From contig JACPYT010000004.1 of NCBI GenBank assembly GCA_016195805.1, forward strand, positions 108,665 to 172,664: a stretch of 64,000 nucleotides of DNA, given 5' to 3'. This DNA is from Hydrogenophilales bacterium (lineage in GTDB: Bacteria > Pseudomonadota > Gammaproteobacteria > Burkholderiales > Thiobacillaceae). Shown here one piece after another: positions 55,264-64,000 of the stretch (the stretch's first letter is position 1; every line of letters starts with the position of its first letter). The notes under the pieces were generated by a model that saw nothing but the letters and a program-made list of their open reading frames with translations, searched no databases and had not been told where the DNA came from. The translations under genes were made by a program, and so were the position numbers.

Positions 55264-56483
55264 TTTTCACCAGCCTGCTCGAGACCGCCTGGCATGCGCT
55301 CACCACGCACCGCATGCGCAGTTTCCTCACCATGCTCGGCATGGTCATCGGCGTGGCGGCGGTCATCCTCATGCTGGCGATCGGCCAGGGTGCGCAGGTG
55401 ATGGTGCGCGGCGCGATCGAGTCGATGGGCAGCAATCTCTTCATCATCATGTCGGGCGCCGTCTCGTCGGGCGGGGCACGCGTGGCGACCGGCGATGCGC
55501 CCTCGCTGACCTTCGACGATGCCGATGCCATCCGCGAGCTGCCCGACATCGTGGCGTCGGCACCGGTGTCGCCCGGCGGCGCCCAGCTGATCTACGGCGG
55601 CGTCAACTGGAACACCTCGGTCTACGGCACCACGCCGGACTACGCGGTGGTGCGGAACTGGTCGATGGCGTCGGGCAGCTTCTTCAGCGACGCCGACGTG
55701 CGCCGCGGCGCGCGGGTGGCGGTGATCGGCGCGGTGGTGGCGCGCGAACTGTTCGGCGACGAGGACCCCGTCGGCAAGATCATCCGCATCAAGCAGGCGC
55801 CGTTCGAGGTGATCGGTGTGCTGGCGTCCAAGGGTCAGAGCCTGGACGGGCGCGACCAGGACGACACCGTGCTGGTGCCGATCAGCAGTGCGCAGCAAAA
55901 AATCTTCAGCAACACCCTGCGCAACCGCGCCCGTTTCATCATGGTGCAGGCGGTGTCGGAAAAACGTATGGCCGCCGCCGAGACCGCCATCAACGACCTG
56001 CTGCGCAGCCGGCACCGGATCGGCGTGGGGCAGGACGACGACTTTACCGTGCGCAACCTGACTGCACTCGCCGAGACCGCCGCCTCGACCACCCGCATCA
56101 TGAGCCTGCTGCTGGGCGCCATCGCCGCCATTTCGCTGGTGGTGGGCGGCATCGGCATCATGAACATCATGCTGGTGTCGGTGACCGAGCGCACCCGCGA
56201 AATCGGCATCCGCATGGCAATAGGCGCGCGCCGCCGCGACGTGCTGTGGCAATTCCTGATCGAGGCGTTGACGCTGTCGCTGATCGGCTGCGGGATCGGC
56301 CTGCTGCTCGGCATCGGGGGCGCCTGGCTGGTCGGCCGACTTGCTGGACTGCCGGTTGCGGTGACGGCCGCCTCGGTGCTGCTGGCGGTCGGCGTGTCCT
56401 TCCTCATCGGCGTATTTTTCGGCTTTTATCCGGCGCGCCGCGCCGCCGGGCTCGATCCCATCGATGCGCTGCGTTCGCAATGA
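55260..56483 (+). CDS. ABC transporter permease (MacB-like, FtsX domain)
   Basis: 407 residues. An N-terminal helix ('FLTMLGMVIGVAAVILMLAI'), a large periplasmic MacB core domain, and three C-terminal helices ending 'PARRAAGLDPIDALRSQ', the usual FtsX-like terminus. MacB systems use mechanotransmission to push substrates through TolC. Likely exports a peptide, siderophore, lipid or antibiotic; unknown. Confidence 0.93.
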   Translation: MIFTSLLETAWHALTTHRMRSFLTMLGMVIGVAAVILMLAIGQGAQVMVRGAIESMGSNLFIIMSGAVSSGGARVATGDAPSLTFDDADAIRELPDIVASAPVSPGGAQLIYGGVNWNTSVYGTTPDYAVVRNWSMASGSFFSDADVRRGARVAVIGAVVARELFGDEDPVGKIIRIKQAPFEVIGVLASKGQSLDGRDQDDTVLVPISSAQQKIFSNTLRNRARFIMVQAVSEKRMAAAETAINDLLRSRHRIGVGQDDDFTVRNLTALAETAASTTRIMSLLLGAIAAISLVVGGIGIMNIMLVSVTERTREIGIRMAIGARRRDVLWQFLIEALTLSLIGCGIGLLLGIGGAWLVGRLAGLPVAVTAASVLLAVGVSFLIGVFFGFYPARRAAGLDPIDALRSQ

Positions 56484-56563
56484 CGACGCAAGGGTGAACC
56501 TTGCATACAGGAACGCCTCCAACGCTTAGAATCGTGGCAGGCAACCTATCAACAAGGCACAAC

Positions 56564-58327
56564 ATGGCATTCCTCAAAACCCTTCCCCTTTACGCAGTGC
56601 TGGCACTCGCGACCGCATGCAGCCAGGTCGGCGTCAAGGCATCGCAGCCTGTGGCGACGGAGTCCCAGGCGCAGCAGCCTGCCGAGGCCGGGGTTGGACC
56701 TGCCGCCGACCTGGCGGCGGAAGCCGCAGACAAGGCTGCATTGCCCAAGCAACCGCTCACGCCCGATATCCTGTTCAAGTTTCTGGTCGCCGAGGTGGCC
56801 GGGCAGCGCGGCGAGATCGGCGTCGCCGAATCGGCTTATCTCGACTTGGCGCGGCAGACGCGCGACCCCCGTATCGCCCGCCGTGCCGCCGAAGTGTCGT
56901 TGTTTGCGCATGATCCTGCGGGCGCGCTGGAGGCTACGCGGCTGTGGGCGGCGGCCGAGCCGGATTCCGAGCCTGCCCAGCAGACGCTGGCGGTGCTGCT
57001 GCTGAACGAGGGCAAGCTCGCCGAGGCCGAGCCCATTCTGCGAGTCCTGCTGAAAAAGGACCCCGCCAATGGCTTTCTGCATCTGACGACCGTGATGGGA
57101 AAAGCGCGCAGCTCGCAGGCCGGGCTGGACCTGGTTGAACGGCTGGCCGCAGACTATCCGGGCTTGCCGGAGGCGCGTTTTGCCGTTGCCCAGGTCGCAG
57201 CCGGTGCCGGGCAGACCGAGATGGCGGTCGCGGCGTTGCAGAAAGCCGACGACCTGCGCCCTGGCTGGGAGCCTGCCGCCCTGTTGCGGGCCCAGATTCT
57301 CGACCAGACGTCGCATGCCGATGCGCTCGCTTTCATGCGGACCTTCCTGGCCGCGCATGCCGACGCCCGCGAGATGCGGCTGGCCTATGCGCGCGTCCTG
57401 GTCAGTGCCAATCACCTGGACGAAGCACGTACCGAGTTCACCCGACTGACCCAGGATTTTCCGCGCAATGCCGAAGTGAGTTTTGCTGCGGGCCTGCTGT
57501 CCCTGCAAATGGGCGATGCCGCAGCGGCACGCGGGTTTCTGGCGCAGACCCTGGAATACAACCCGCGCGACCCGGATGCCGTGCAGTTTTATCTGGGCCA
57601 GGCGGCCGAGCAGATGAAACAGCCCGACGATGCCGCGGCGCATTATGCCGCGGTCAAGGCAGGCAATTACCTGGTACCGGCGCGTGCGCGCCAGGCTGCG
57701 TTGCTGGCGCAGGCAGGCAGGCTGGATGCGGCGCGCGCCCTGTTGCAGGCGACCCATGGCGAAAATGATGCGCAAAATGTGCGGTTGATTCAGGCCCAGG
57801 CCGAGTTGTTGCGCGACAGCAAGCAATACGCGGCGGTCTTCGAGGTGCTGTCGGAGGGGCTCAAGCGCTATCCCGATTCGGCGGATTTGCTCTATGACCA
57901 CGCCATGGCAGCCGAGAAGCTCGACAAACTCGATGTGCTGGAGGCGGACCTGCGCCGCGTGATCGTGCTGCGTCCCAATGATGCGCAGGCCTACAATGCG
58001 CTCGGCTACACGCTGGCCGATCGCACCAAGCGTCTGCCCGAAGCGATCGCACTCCTCGACAAGGCGCTGGCGCTGGCGCCGGACGACCCTTTCATCCTCG
58101 ACAGCGTGGGCTGGGCCCAATACCGCTCGGGCAATCTGGCGCGTGCGCAGGACTATCTCGAACGCGCCTACAAAGTGCGCCCCGATCCCGAAATCGCCGC
58201 CCATCTGGGCGAAGTGCTGTGGGCGCGCGGCCAGCGCGACGAGGCCGGCAAGCTGTGGCAGAGCAGTCTGCAAACCCATCCGCAGAACGAAGTGCTGCTG
58301 GAAACGCTGCGCCGTCTCAAGCCCTGA
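56564..58327 (+). CDS. Tetratricopeptide-repeat lipoprotein
   Basis: 587 residues. Signal peptide with lipobox ('ALATACSQVG', Cys near 19), so probably outer-membrane anchored. Many TPR units follow, such as 'AEPDSEPAQQTLAVLLLNEG', 'ANHLDEARTEFTRLTQDFP', 'RPNDAQAYNALGYTLADRTK' and 'RSGNLARAQDYLERAYK'. Probably a scaffold for envelope proteins. It immediately precedes lolB (1-bp overlap), an order conserved in betaproteobacteria. ATG 56564 is chosen for the signal peptide. Confidence 0.9.
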   Translation: MAFLKTLPLYAVLALATACSQVGVKASQPVATESQAQQPAEAGVGPAADLAAEAADKAALPKQPLTPDILFKFLVAEVAGQRGEIGVAESAYLDLARQTRDPRIARRAAEVSLFAHDPAGALEATRLWAAAEPDSEPAQQTLAVLLLNEGKLAEAEPILRVLLKKDPANGFLHLTTVMGKARSSQAGLDLVERLAADYPGLPEARFAVAQVAAGAGQTEMAVAALQKADDLRPGWEPAALLRAQILDQTSHADALAFMRTFLAAHADAREMRLAYARVLVSANHLDEARTEFTRLTQDFPRNAEVSFAAGLLSLQMGDAAAARGFLAQTLEYNPRDPDAVQFYLGQAAEQMKQPDDAAAHYAAVKAGNYLVPARARQAALLAQAGRLDAARALLQATHGENDAQNVRLIQAQAELLRDSKQYAAVFEVLSEGLKRYPDSADLLYDHAMAAEKLDKLDVLEADLRRVIVLRPNDAQAYNALGYTLADRTKRLPEAIALLDKALALAPDDPFILDSVGWAQYRSGNLARAQDYLERAYKVRPDPEIAAHLGEVLWARGQRDEAGKLWQSSLQTHPQNEVLLETLRRLKP

Positions 58328-58884
58328 TGCGCGCCCGGACTGCAACAGCGCTGCTGGCGCTGCTCCTGGGGGGCTGCGCATCGGTTTCTTCCGTTCCCCC
58401 GGCCGTCGAAGTGCCTTTCCGGTCCACCAACTGGACCCTGCAGGGGCGCATCGGCGTCCTGAGCGACGAGCAGAACCTGTCGGGCCAGATCCGCTGGCAG
58501 CACCGTGAAGACCGGGATGAACTGCTGATGACGTCACCGCTGGGACAGGGGGTGGCACGCATCGTGCGCGATGGCGAAGGCGTGGCACTCGAGATGCCTA
58601 ATCAGCCCACCCGCCACGCCCGCGACGCCGATACCCTGACGCGCGAGGCACTCGGCTATGTGTTGCCGGTCACGGGGCTGACGTGGTGGGTGCAGGCACG
58701 TCCTGCGCCCGGCCGCGCTTTCGAGGCCACGCGCGACGCGTCAGGACGCCTGACGCAACTGAAGCAGGATGGCTGGACGATCGATTACCTGCAGTACGCT
58801 GCCGATGCGCGCCCGCGCAAGCTGACGGTCGCGCGCGAGGGCCTGGAAATCCGCCTGGTGGCGGACAGCTGGCAAAACGAATGA
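58327..58884 (+). CDS. lolB: Outer-membrane lipoprotein LolB
   Basis: 185 residues. Lipobox 'LLGGCASVS' with Cys17. LolB receives lipoproteins from LolA and inserts them in the outer membrane. 'WTLQGRIGVLSDEQNLSGQI' and 'VLPVTGLTWWVQARP' match the family. ATG 58327 overlaps the TPR gene stop; the stop overlaps ispE. Confidence 0.93.
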   Translation: MRARTATALLALLLGGCASVSSVPPAVEVPFRSTNWTLQGRIGVLSDEQNLSGQIRWQHREDRDELLMTSPLGQGVARIVRDGEGVALEMPNQPTRHARDADTLTREALGYVLPVTGLTWWVQARPAPGRAFEATRDASGRLTQLKQDGWTIDYLQYAADARPRKLTVAREGLEIRLVADSWQNE

Positions 58885-59714
58885 GCCATGCCTACCCCGC
58901 CCCCGCCAAGCTGAATCTGTTCCTGCACGTCACCGGCCGGCGTGCCGACGGCTACCATTTGCTGCAGAGCGTGTTCCGGCTGGTCGACCGCGCCGATACC
59001 GTGCATCTGGACGTGCGCGACGATGGCCGCGTAGTGCGCGAAGGCGACTTGCCTGGGGTCCCGGAAGACCGCGACCTGACCGTGCGCGCCGCGCGCCTGC
59101 TGCAGGCCCATGCCCCTAGCGGTGCCGGCGTGAGCATCCGCCTCGACAAAGTATTGCCGATGGGCGGAGGACTAGGCGGCGGCAGTTCGGATGCCGCCAC
59201 CGTGCTGCTGGCCCTGAACCGCTTGTGGCAGATCAACCTGCCACGCGAAACCCTGCAGAAACTGGCCCTCCAGCTGGGCGCCGACGTGCCGGTGTTTGTG
59301 TTCGGGCAGACGGCGTTTGCCGAGGGCGTGGGCGAAATCCTGCATCCGGTGAGCGTGCCGCCAGCCTGGTATGTGGTGTCGATGCCGCCGGTGCAGGTGC
59401 CGACCGCCGCAATTTTTGCTGCGCCGGAATTGACACGCAACACGCCAGCCCTCAAAATAGCGCCCTTTTCCGCAGGCATGGGTCATAACGATCTGCAGCC
59501 CGTGGTTGTCAGTCGCTACCCCGAAGTCGCCCGCCATCTCGAGTGGTTGGCGCAATTCGGCGAGGCGCGGATGACCGGTTCGGGCGCCTGTGTGTTTGCA
59601 TCATTCGGGTCGGAAGAGGCAGCGCGCGACGTGCTGCGCCAGTTGCCCGGAACGATGCAGGGTTTTGTGGCGCAGGGTCTCGACAGGCATCCGCTGGTCG
59701 ACTATTGCGCCTGA
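58881..59714 (+). CDS. ispE: 4-diphosphocytidyl-2-C-methyl-D-erythritol kinase
   Basis: GHMP kinase of the non-mevalonate isoprenoid pathway, 277 residues. The ATP loop 'LPMGGGLGGGSSDAATVL' (about 93-110), the N-terminal 'YPAPAKLNLFLHVTGRRADG' and the C-terminal 'ARMTGSGACVFASF' are intact. ATG 58881 overlaps lolB (ATGA). The stop lies 15 bp before tRNA-Gln. Confidence 0.97.
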   Translation: MSHAYPAPAKLNLFLHVTGRRADGYHLLQSVFRLVDRADTVHLDVRDDGRVVREGDLPGVPEDRDLTVRAARLLQAHAPSGAGVSIRLDKVLPMGGGLGGGSSDAATVLLALNRLWQINLPRETLQKLALQLGADVPVFVFGQTAFAEGVGEILHPVSVPPAWYVVSMPPVQVPTAAIFAAPELTRNTPALKIAPFSAGMGHNDLQPVVVSRYPEVARHLEWLAQFGEARMTGSGACVFASFGSEEAARDVLRQLPGTMQGFVAQGLDRHPLVDYCA

Positions 59715-59729
59715 GCAGCACCCAATTAT

Positions 59730-59804
59730 TGGGGAGTCGCCAAGTGGTAAGGCATCGGATTTTGATTCCGACATTCGTAGGTTCGATCCCTACCTCCCCA
59801 GCCA
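59730..59804 (+). tRNA. tRNA-Gln (anticodon TTG)
   Basis: 75 nt. Acceptor stem TGGGGAG/CTCCCCA with encoded CCA, the D-arm around CGCCAAGTGGTAAGG, anticodon loop TTTTGAT giving anticodon TTG, and T-arm GTAGGTTCGATCCCTAC. Lies between ispE and prs, its usual place in betaproteobacteria. Confidence 0.97.
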
Positions 59805-59812
59805 GTTAAGCG

Positions 59813-59838
59813 AACAGCCGCCGGTGGCGGCTGTTTTT
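59813..59838 (+). terminator. Intrinsic terminator after tRNA-Gln
   Basis: AACAGCCGCC (59813-59822) pairs with GGCGGCTGTT (59826-59835) around a 3-nt loop, followed by T's. It separates the ispE-tRNA transcript from prs. Confidence 0.9.
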
Positions 59839-59876
59839 GTTGTTGTGTCGGACCAGCCAAATCGCCGGAGACTCGT

Positions 59877-60827
59877 GTGTCCATAGACAACCTGATGGTG
59901 TTCAGCGGAAATGCCAACCCGCGTCTGGCCAGCGATGTGGTGCGCCATCTGAATATTCATCTCGGCCGCGCCACGGTGTCGCGGTTTTCCGATGGCGAGG
60001 TGATGGTCGAAATCCTGGAGAACGTGCGCGGCAAGGACGTGTTCGTGCTGCAGTCGACCTGTCAGCCGACCAACGACACTCTGATGGAAGTCATGGTGAT
60101 GGTCGATGCGCTGAAGCGTGCCTCGGCCGGTCGCATCACCGCGGCGATCCCGTATTACGGCTATGCGCGCCAGGACCGGCGCACCCGCTCGGCACGGGTG
60201 GCGATCACCGCCAAGGTGGTGGCCAACATGCTGCAGGGCGCCGGCGTCGACCGCCTGCTGACGATGGATCTGCATTCGGACCAGATCCAGGGCTTCTTCG
60301 ACATCCCGGTCGACAACATCTATTCCAGTCCGATCCTGCTGGGCGATATCTGGAAGCGCAACCATCCGAATCTGATGGTGGTGTCGCCCGATGTGGGCGG
60401 CGTGGTGCGGGCGCGGGCGATCGCCAAGCGCCTGGAATGCGATCTGGCGATCATCGACAAGCGCCGCCCGAAGCCCAACGTGGCGAAGGTGATGCACATC
60501 ATCGGCGACGTCAAGGATCGCACCTGCATCATCATGGACGACATGGTCGACACCGCCAACACGCTGTGCGAGGCGGCCAATGCGCTGAAGGAACATGGCG
60601 CTATGAAGGTGATGGCCTATTGCACACACGCTGTGCTGTCGGGCAGCGCCGCCGAACGCGTGACGAATTCCGCGCTCGACGAACTGGTGGTGACCGACAC
60701 CATCCCGCTGCGCGACGATGCGCGCGCATGCAAGAAAATCCGGCAGTTGTCGGTGGCTGAACTGCTGGCGGAAACCATCCGCCGCATCAGCAACGAGGAT
60801 TCCGTCAGTTCGCTCTTCATCGAGTAG
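59877..60827 (+). CDS. prs: Ribose-phosphate pyrophosphokinase
   Basis: 316 residues. Makes PRPP from ribose-5-phosphate and ATP. The GTG at 59877 follows CGGAG and gives the conserved N-terminus '[20 protein letters not shown]'. Motifs include '[20 protein letters not shown]', '[17 protein letters not shown]' and the PRPP loop '[14 protein letters not shown]'. A housekeeping enzyme linking nucleotide, His and Trp synthesis. Confidence 0.97.
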   Translation: MSIDNLMVFSGNANPRLASDVVRHLNIHLGRATVSRFSDGEVMVEILENVRGKDVFVLQSTCQPTNDTLMEVMVMVDALKRASAGRITAAIPYYGYARQDRRTRSARVAITAKVVANMLQGAGVDRLLTMDLHSDQIQGFFDIPVDNIYSSPILLGDIWKRNHPNLMVVSPDVGGVVRARAIAKRLECDLAIIDKRRPKPNVAKVMHIIGDVKDRTCIIMDDMVDTANTLCEAANALKEHGAMKVMAYCTHAVLSGSAAERVTNSALDELVVTDTIPLRDDARACKKIRQLSVAELLAETIRRISNEDSVSSLFIE

Positions 60828-60839
60828 GGCTGGTTGAAT

Positions 60840-60861
60840 GCCCCTGGTCGCGGGGGCTTTT
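60840..60861 (+). terminator. Terminator after prs
   Basis: GCCCC (60840-60844) pairs with GGGGC (60853-60857) followed by TTTT, 13 bp after the prs stop. The stem is short but GC-only. Confidence 0.7.
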
Positions 60862-60919
60862 CGCATGCATTGATCATTTTCGGCAATGCATCATTAGGTA
60901 GGTAAATTGGAGAAATATT

Positions 60920-61540
60920 ATGGAAATCGAAGTCATCGCCGCCAAGCGTGAATTGCAAGGTACGGGTGCGAGCCGCCGTCTGCGTCACGCGGGCAAGGTC
61001 CCCGGCATCGTCTACGGTGGCACTGCCGCCCCGGTGCAGATCGAACTGGATCACAATGCGCTGTACCATGCGCTGCGCAAGGAAGCCTTCCATGCCTCCG
61101 TGCTGACGCTGAATATCGACGGCGCCAAGGAGTCGGTGCTGCTGCGCGATACGCAATGGCACCCCTACCGGCAGCAGGTGCTGCACATCGACTTCCAGCG
61201 GGTCGACAAGACGCACAAAATCCACGTCAAGGTCCCGCTGCACTTCCTGAATGCGGATACTGCACCTGGCGTTAAAACCGGCGGCGGCAAAGTCAGCCAT
61301 GTGGTGACTGAAATCGACGTGACCTGCCTGCCGGGCAATCTGCCCGAGTTCATCGCGGTGGACATGGGGGCACTGGAGATCGGTCATTCCATCCATGCGA
61401 ACGACCTCCCCCTGCCCGAGGGCGTGGAACTCGTGGCGCATGTTCAGCACGAGAACCCCGCGGTGGCGACGATTACGCTGCCCAAAGGGATGAAGTCTGA
61501 CGAACCTGCGCCCGAGACGCCTGCTGCGCCCGCAGCCTGA
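60920..61540 (+). CDS. rplY: Large ribosomal subunit protein L25 (CTC form)
   Basis: 206 residues, the long CTC type with a C-terminal domain. N-terminal '[20 protein letters not shown]' binds 5S rRNA, and the C-terminal beta domain has '[11 protein letters not shown]'-like '[18 protein letters not shown]'. The Ala/Pro-rich tail is unstructured. A short A/T-rich leader precedes it. Confidence 0.96.
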   Translation: MEIEVIAAKRELQGTGASRRLRHAGKVPGIVYGGTAAPVQIELDHNALYHALRKEAFHASVLTLNIDGAKESVLLRDTQWHPYRQQVLHIDFQRVDKTHKIHVKVPLHFLNADTAPGVKTGGGKVSHVVTEIDVTCLPGNLPEFIAVDMGALEIGHSIHANDLPLPEGVELVAHVQHENPAVATITLPKGMKSDEPAPETPAAPAA

Positions 61541-61580
61541 GTCTTGACGCAGCCCGCCTGTGGTTGCGTTGTGAGTCGTC

Positions 61581-62192
61581 ATGACGGCACTCCGTCTCAT
61601 TGTCGGCCTCGGTAACCCGGGGCGCGACTACGAAGAAACCCGGCACAATGCCGGGTTTTGGTTTTGCGCGCGGCTTGCGCAGGCGCGGGGCATTTCGCTG
61701 GCGCCCGAGTCGCGCTTTCATGGCATCGTCGGACGCGGCCCCGGAAACGCCTGGATGCTGCTGCCGCAAACCTTCATGAATCGTTCCGGACAGGCGGTGG
61801 GCGCGCTCGCGCGCTTTCATCGCATCGCGCCGGCCGAAATCCTGGTGGTGCACGACGAGCTCGACATTCCGCCCGGCCAGTTGCGACTCAAGTTCGGCGG
61901 CGGCATGGGCGGACACAACGGCCTTAAGGACATCACCTCGCATCTCGGTACGCAGGACTACTGGCGATTGCGTATTGGCATCGGACATCCGGGTGATCGC
62001 AACGAAGTCGTGAATTACGTCCTGAAGCCGCCGCGCCGCGAGGAGCAGGCGGAAATCGACGCGGCCATCGAGCGGGCGCTCGATCTGGTGCCGCTGATCG
62101 AACGAGGCGAGTGGAGCGCGGCCACCCAGCGTGCCAACACCAATCCATCCGCCAAAACCGCCTCAGTCAAACCTAAACTGGAAACCCCATGA
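61581..62192 (+). CDS. pth: Peptidyl-tRNA hydrolase
   Basis: 203 residues. Recycles peptidyl-tRNA dropped by ribosomes. '[20 protein letters not shown]' contains the catalytic His; '[11 protein letters not shown]' has the conserved Asp; '[13 protein letters not shown]' is the tRNA-binding signature. Slightly longer than the E. coli protein due to an Ala/Lys-rich tail. It overlaps ychF by 4 bp. Confidence 0.97.
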   Translation: MTALRLIVGLGNPGRDYEETRHNAGFWFCARLAQARGISLAPESRFHGIVGRGPGNAWMLLPQTFMNRSGQAVGALARFHRIAPAEILVVHDELDIPPGQLRLKFGGGMGGHNGLKDITSHLGTQDYWRLRIGIGHPGDRNEVVNYVLKPPRREEQAEIDAAIERALDLVPLIERGEWSAATQRANTNPSAKTASVKPKLETP

Positions 62193-63280
62193 GTCTCAAA
62201 TGCGGCATCGTTGGCCTGCCCAACGTCGGAAAATCCACCCTGTTCAATGCGCTGACCCAGGCGGGCATCGCGGCGGAAAACTATCCTTTCTGCACCATCG
62301 AGCCGAATACCGGTGTGGTCGAGGTGCCGGATCCGCGCATCGCGCAACTGGCCGAGATCATCAAGCCGCAGCGGGTGGTGCCGGCGATCGTCGAGTTCGT
62401 CGACATCGCCGGCCTGGTCGCAGGCGCCTCCAAGGGCGAAGGGCTGGGCAACCAGTTTCTCGCCAACATCCGCGAAACGGATGCGATCTGCCACGTAGTG
62501 CGCTGCTTTCACAATGAAAACGTGATCCACGTCGCCGGCAAGGTCGATCCGCTGTCGGATGTCGAAACCATCGCCACCGAGCTGGCGCTTGCTGACCTGG
62601 CGAGTGCCGAAAAGGCGCTGGCGCGCTTCGAGAAGCCGGCGCGCGCCGGCGACAAAGAAGCGCAGAAGATGGTGGCTGCCTTGAAGCCGGTCGTCGCCGC
62701 GCTCAACGAAGGGCGTCCTGCGCGCGCAGCCGGGCTGGATGCGGAGGGGTTGGAGGCGATCAAGCCCTTGTGCCTGATGACGGTCAAGCCGACCCTGTAT
62801 GTCGCCAATGTCAGCGAGGATGGCTTCCACGACAATCCCATGCTTGACGCGCTGAAAGCCTTTGCCGACAAGGAGGGCGCGCCGGTGGTGCCGGTGTGTG
62901 CGGCGCTGGAGGCGGAACTGCAGGAGCTGTCGCCGGAAGATCGCGTGGAATACCTGAAAGAGCTGGGCTGGGACGAGCCGGGGCTCAATCGCCTGATCCG
63001 TGCCGCCTACGACCTGCTCGGTTTGCAGACCTATTTCACCGCCGGGGTCAAGGAAGTGCGTGCCTGGACCATCCACAAGGGCGATACCGCCCCGCAGGCA
63101 GCGGGGGTGATCCACACCGATTTTGAACGCGGCTTCATCCGGGCACAGACCATCTCGTTCGAGGACTTTGTCGCCTGCAAGGGCGAGCAGGGCGCCAAGG
63201 AAGCCGGCAAGATGCGTGCAGAAGGCAAGGAGTACGTCGTCAAGGATGGCGATGTCATGAATTTCCTGTTCAATGTGTGA
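62189..63280 (+). CDS. ychF: Redox-regulated ATPase YchF (Obg family)
   Basis: 363 residues. G1 '[18 protein letters not shown]', G3 '[17 protein letters not shown]', the Asn-x-x-Glu G4 variant that favours ATP ('YVANVSED'), and the C-terminal TGS-like domain '[19 protein letters not shown]'. Binds ribosomes and responds to oxidative stress. pth-ychF is a conserved pair. Confidence 0.97.
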   Translation: MSLKCGIVGLPNVGKSTLFNALTQAGIAAENYPFCTIEPNTGVVEVPDPRIAQLAEIIKPQRVVPAIVEFVDIAGLVAGASKGEGLGNQFLANIRETDAICHVVRCFHNENVIHVAGKVDPLSDVETIATELALADLASAEKALARFEKPARAGDKEAQKMVAALKPVVAALNEGRPARAAGLDAEGLEAIKPLCLMTVKPTLYVANVSEDGFHDNPMLDALKAFADKEGAPVVPVCAALEAELQELSPEDRVEYLKELGWDEPGLNRLIRAAYDLLGLQTYFTAGVKEVRAWTIHKGDTAPQAAGVIHTDFERGFIRAQTISFEDFVACKGEQGAKEAGKMRAEGKEYVVKDGDVMNFLFNV

Positions 63281-63309
63281 GGCAGGCGGGTTTTTTGCCG
63301 CGAAGATGT

Positions 63310-63339
63310 TTGACAGTATCTCCGGAACCCCCCTATAAT
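63310..63339 (+). promoter_or_regulatory. Consensus sigma-70 promoter of the tRNA-tuf operon
   Basis: TTGACA (63310-63315) and TATAAT (63334-63339), both exact consensus hexamers, spaced by 18 bp, about 16 bp before tRNA-Tyr. A G/C-rich discriminator (CTCGCGC) follows, typical of stringently controlled stable-RNA promoters. Confidence 0.9.
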
Positions 63340-63354
63340 CTCGCGCTTCGTTTG

Positions 63355-63439
63355 GGTGGGGTTCCCGAGCGGTCAAAGGGATCAGACTGTAAATCTGACG
63401 GCTCTGCCTTCGAAGGTTCGAATCCTTCCCCCACCACCA
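63355..63439 (+). tRNA. tRNA-Tyr (anticodon GTA)
   Basis: 85 nt, class II with a long variable arm. Acceptor stem GGTGGGG/CCCCACC, anticodon loop CTGTAAA, T-arm GAAGGTTCGAATCCTTC, encoded CCA. Confidence 0.97.
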
Positions 63440-63523
63440 GTTTTTTTGCAGTAGGAGCAGGGCGAAGCGGGAGGAGCGTGGTTGTCGACGCTTTAGCGGC
63501 TTTATAACCGCGGCCCACCCCGT

Positions 63524-63597
63524 GCGGGTGTAGCTCAATGGTAGAGCTGAAGCCTTCCAAGCTTAAGACGAGGGTTCGATTCCCTTCACCCGCTCCA
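63524..63597 (+). tRNA. tRNA-Gly (anticodon TCC)
   Basis: 74 nt. Acceptor GCGGGTG/CACCCGC, D-arm TAGCTCAATGGTAGAGC, anticodon loop CTTCCAA, T-arm GAGGGTTCGATTCCCTTC, encoded CCA. Confidence 0.97.
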
Positions 63598-63629
63598 GTT
63601 TGTATGGGCTTATTTGGTAGTAAGTCCGA

Positions 63630-63704
63630 GCCCATGTAGCTCAGTGGCAGAGCACTCCCTTGGTAAGGGAGAGGTCGGCAGTTCAATCCTGCCCATGGGC
63701 ACCA
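63630..63704 (+). tRNA. tRNA-Thr (anticodon GGT)
   Basis: 75 nt. Acceptor GCCCATG/CATGGGC, D-arm TAGCTCAGTGGCAGAGC, anticodon loop TTGGTAA, T-arm GGCAGTTCAATCCTGCC, encoded CCA. Tyr-Gly-Thr before tuf is the classic operon order. Confidence 0.97.
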
Positions 63705-63750
63705 GGTTTTTGGTGACCGTAGTTTGTCGCGGCGCACCAGGTTTTGGGTG
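63699..63750 (+). repeat. Short tandem-like duplication of the tRNA-Thr 3' end
   Basis: GCACCAGGTTTT occurs at 63699-63710 (spanning the CCA end of tRNA-Thr) and again at 63734-63745, each followed by a GGTG. The second copy has no tRNA attached. It may be a relic of a lost tRNA or a processing signal. Confidence 0.5.
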
Positions 63751-63862
63751 CTGCTATGGCTAAAGCGGCGCGCCAGTGTTTGAAAAGTTGAAAAGCGGTT
63801 GTCGGTGTGCTGGTTGTGATGGACCGCATCGTTCTTGTGGAAAATTTTGAGGGGTACTTGAA

Positions 63863-64000
63863 ATGGCTAAGGAAAAATTCGAGCGGACCAAGCCGCACGT
63901 AAACGTTGGCACCATTGGACACGTTGACCACGGCAAGACCACCTTGACCGCGGCGATCACCACCATTCTGTCGAAGAAGTTTGGCGGAGCTGCCAAGAAG
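63863..64000 (+). CDS. tuf: Elongation factor Tu (5' end only)
   Basis: The first 46 codons, open to the window edge. '[20 protein letters not shown]' and the P-loop '[14 protein letters not shown]' identify EF-Tu. It is the distal gene of the tRNA-Tyr/Gly/Thr operon. GAGGGG at 63849-63854 is the ribosome-binding site. Confidence 0.98.
   Translation, partial: MAKEKFERTKPHVNVGTIGHVDHGKTTLTAAITTILSKKFGGAAKK

Noticed and set aside
63277..63507. 76-aa open frame spanning tRNA-Tyr
   Set aside because: Overlaps a clear tRNA gene and its promoter; translation is chance.

Overview
The window is a high-GC chromosomal segment from a betaproteobacterium. The family content and gene order (ftsY-ftsE-ftsX-rpoH divergent from an M16 peptidase pair and rsmD; TPR-lolB-ispE-tRNA-Gln-prs-rplY-pth-ychF; tRNA-Tyr/Gly/Thr upstream of tuf; DUF2244-coxBA-ctaG-DUF2970-coxC next to ccoNOQP) fit Thiobacillaceae or nearby Nitrosomonadales. 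A Thiobacillus-like respiratory autotroph is my best guess, but that is inference. No prophage, CRISPR array, plasmid function or complete insertion sequence is visible.

Layout. 1-5.5 kb: the edge of a surface-polysaccharide locus on the minus strand (flippase, putative glycosyltransferase, methyltransferase, a decayed pyruvyl-transferase gene, GT4-type glycosyltransferase). 5.7-9.1 kb: aroB, a dGTPase-like gene and a two-domain rhodanese. 9.2-14.8 kb: comF on the minus strand, divergent from a tightly coupled run of a small membrane protein gene plus bioB-bioF-bioH-bioC-bioD. 14.9-30.8 kb: a respiratory island. It holds a caa3-type oxidase operon (coxB with a fused cytochrome c domain, coxA, a 39-aa membrane peptide, ctaG, DUF2970, coxC), the assembly genes (SURF1, a Sco-like protein, ctaA, ctaB), an Fe-S-type Rrf2 regulator with sco, and then a cbb3 oxidase operon (ccoNOQP) with ccoG, a long FixH-like protein, ccoS and a 35-aa peptide. 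30.9-36.5 kb: an HME-type RND metal-efflux system (czcCBA-like, minus strand). 36.6-41.0 kb: an apparent five-gene minus-strand operon joining an alpha/beta hydrolase with a Cys nucleophile, an acyl carrier protein, a ketosynthase and a two-component system. 41.2-44.7 kb: ftsY-ftsE-ftsX-rpoH, with a perfect CIRCE element just upstream of rpoH. 44.8-48.8 kb: two M16 peptidase-family proteins, rsmD, coaD and a YfhL-type ferredoxin. A MITE-like inverted-repeat element (about 265 bp) separates these from a convergent dynamin-like GTPase gene. 51-56.5 kb: mutM, then a divergent TolC/MacA/MacB-like tripartite exporter. 56.5-64 kb: TPR lipoprotein, lolB, ispE, tRNA-Gln, prs, rplY, pth, ychF, tRNA-Tyr, tRNA-Gly, tRNA-Thr and the start of tuf.

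How parts work together. The respiratory island pairs a low-affinity (caa3) and a high-affinity (cbb3) terminal oxidase with a shared set of heme A and copper-delivery proteins, and a probable Fe-S sensor sits between the two operons. The biotin genes supply the pimeloyl branch (BioC/BioH) and the ring-assembly steps except BioA. FtsYEX and RpoH form a conserved membrane-targeting, division and stress unit, and the CIRCE site suggests HrcA control of sigma-32 here. The most unusual items are the hydrolase/ACP/ketosynthase/two-component operon, the MITE-like element, the perfect CIRCE before rpoH, and several well-formed palindromes in divergent intergenic regions.
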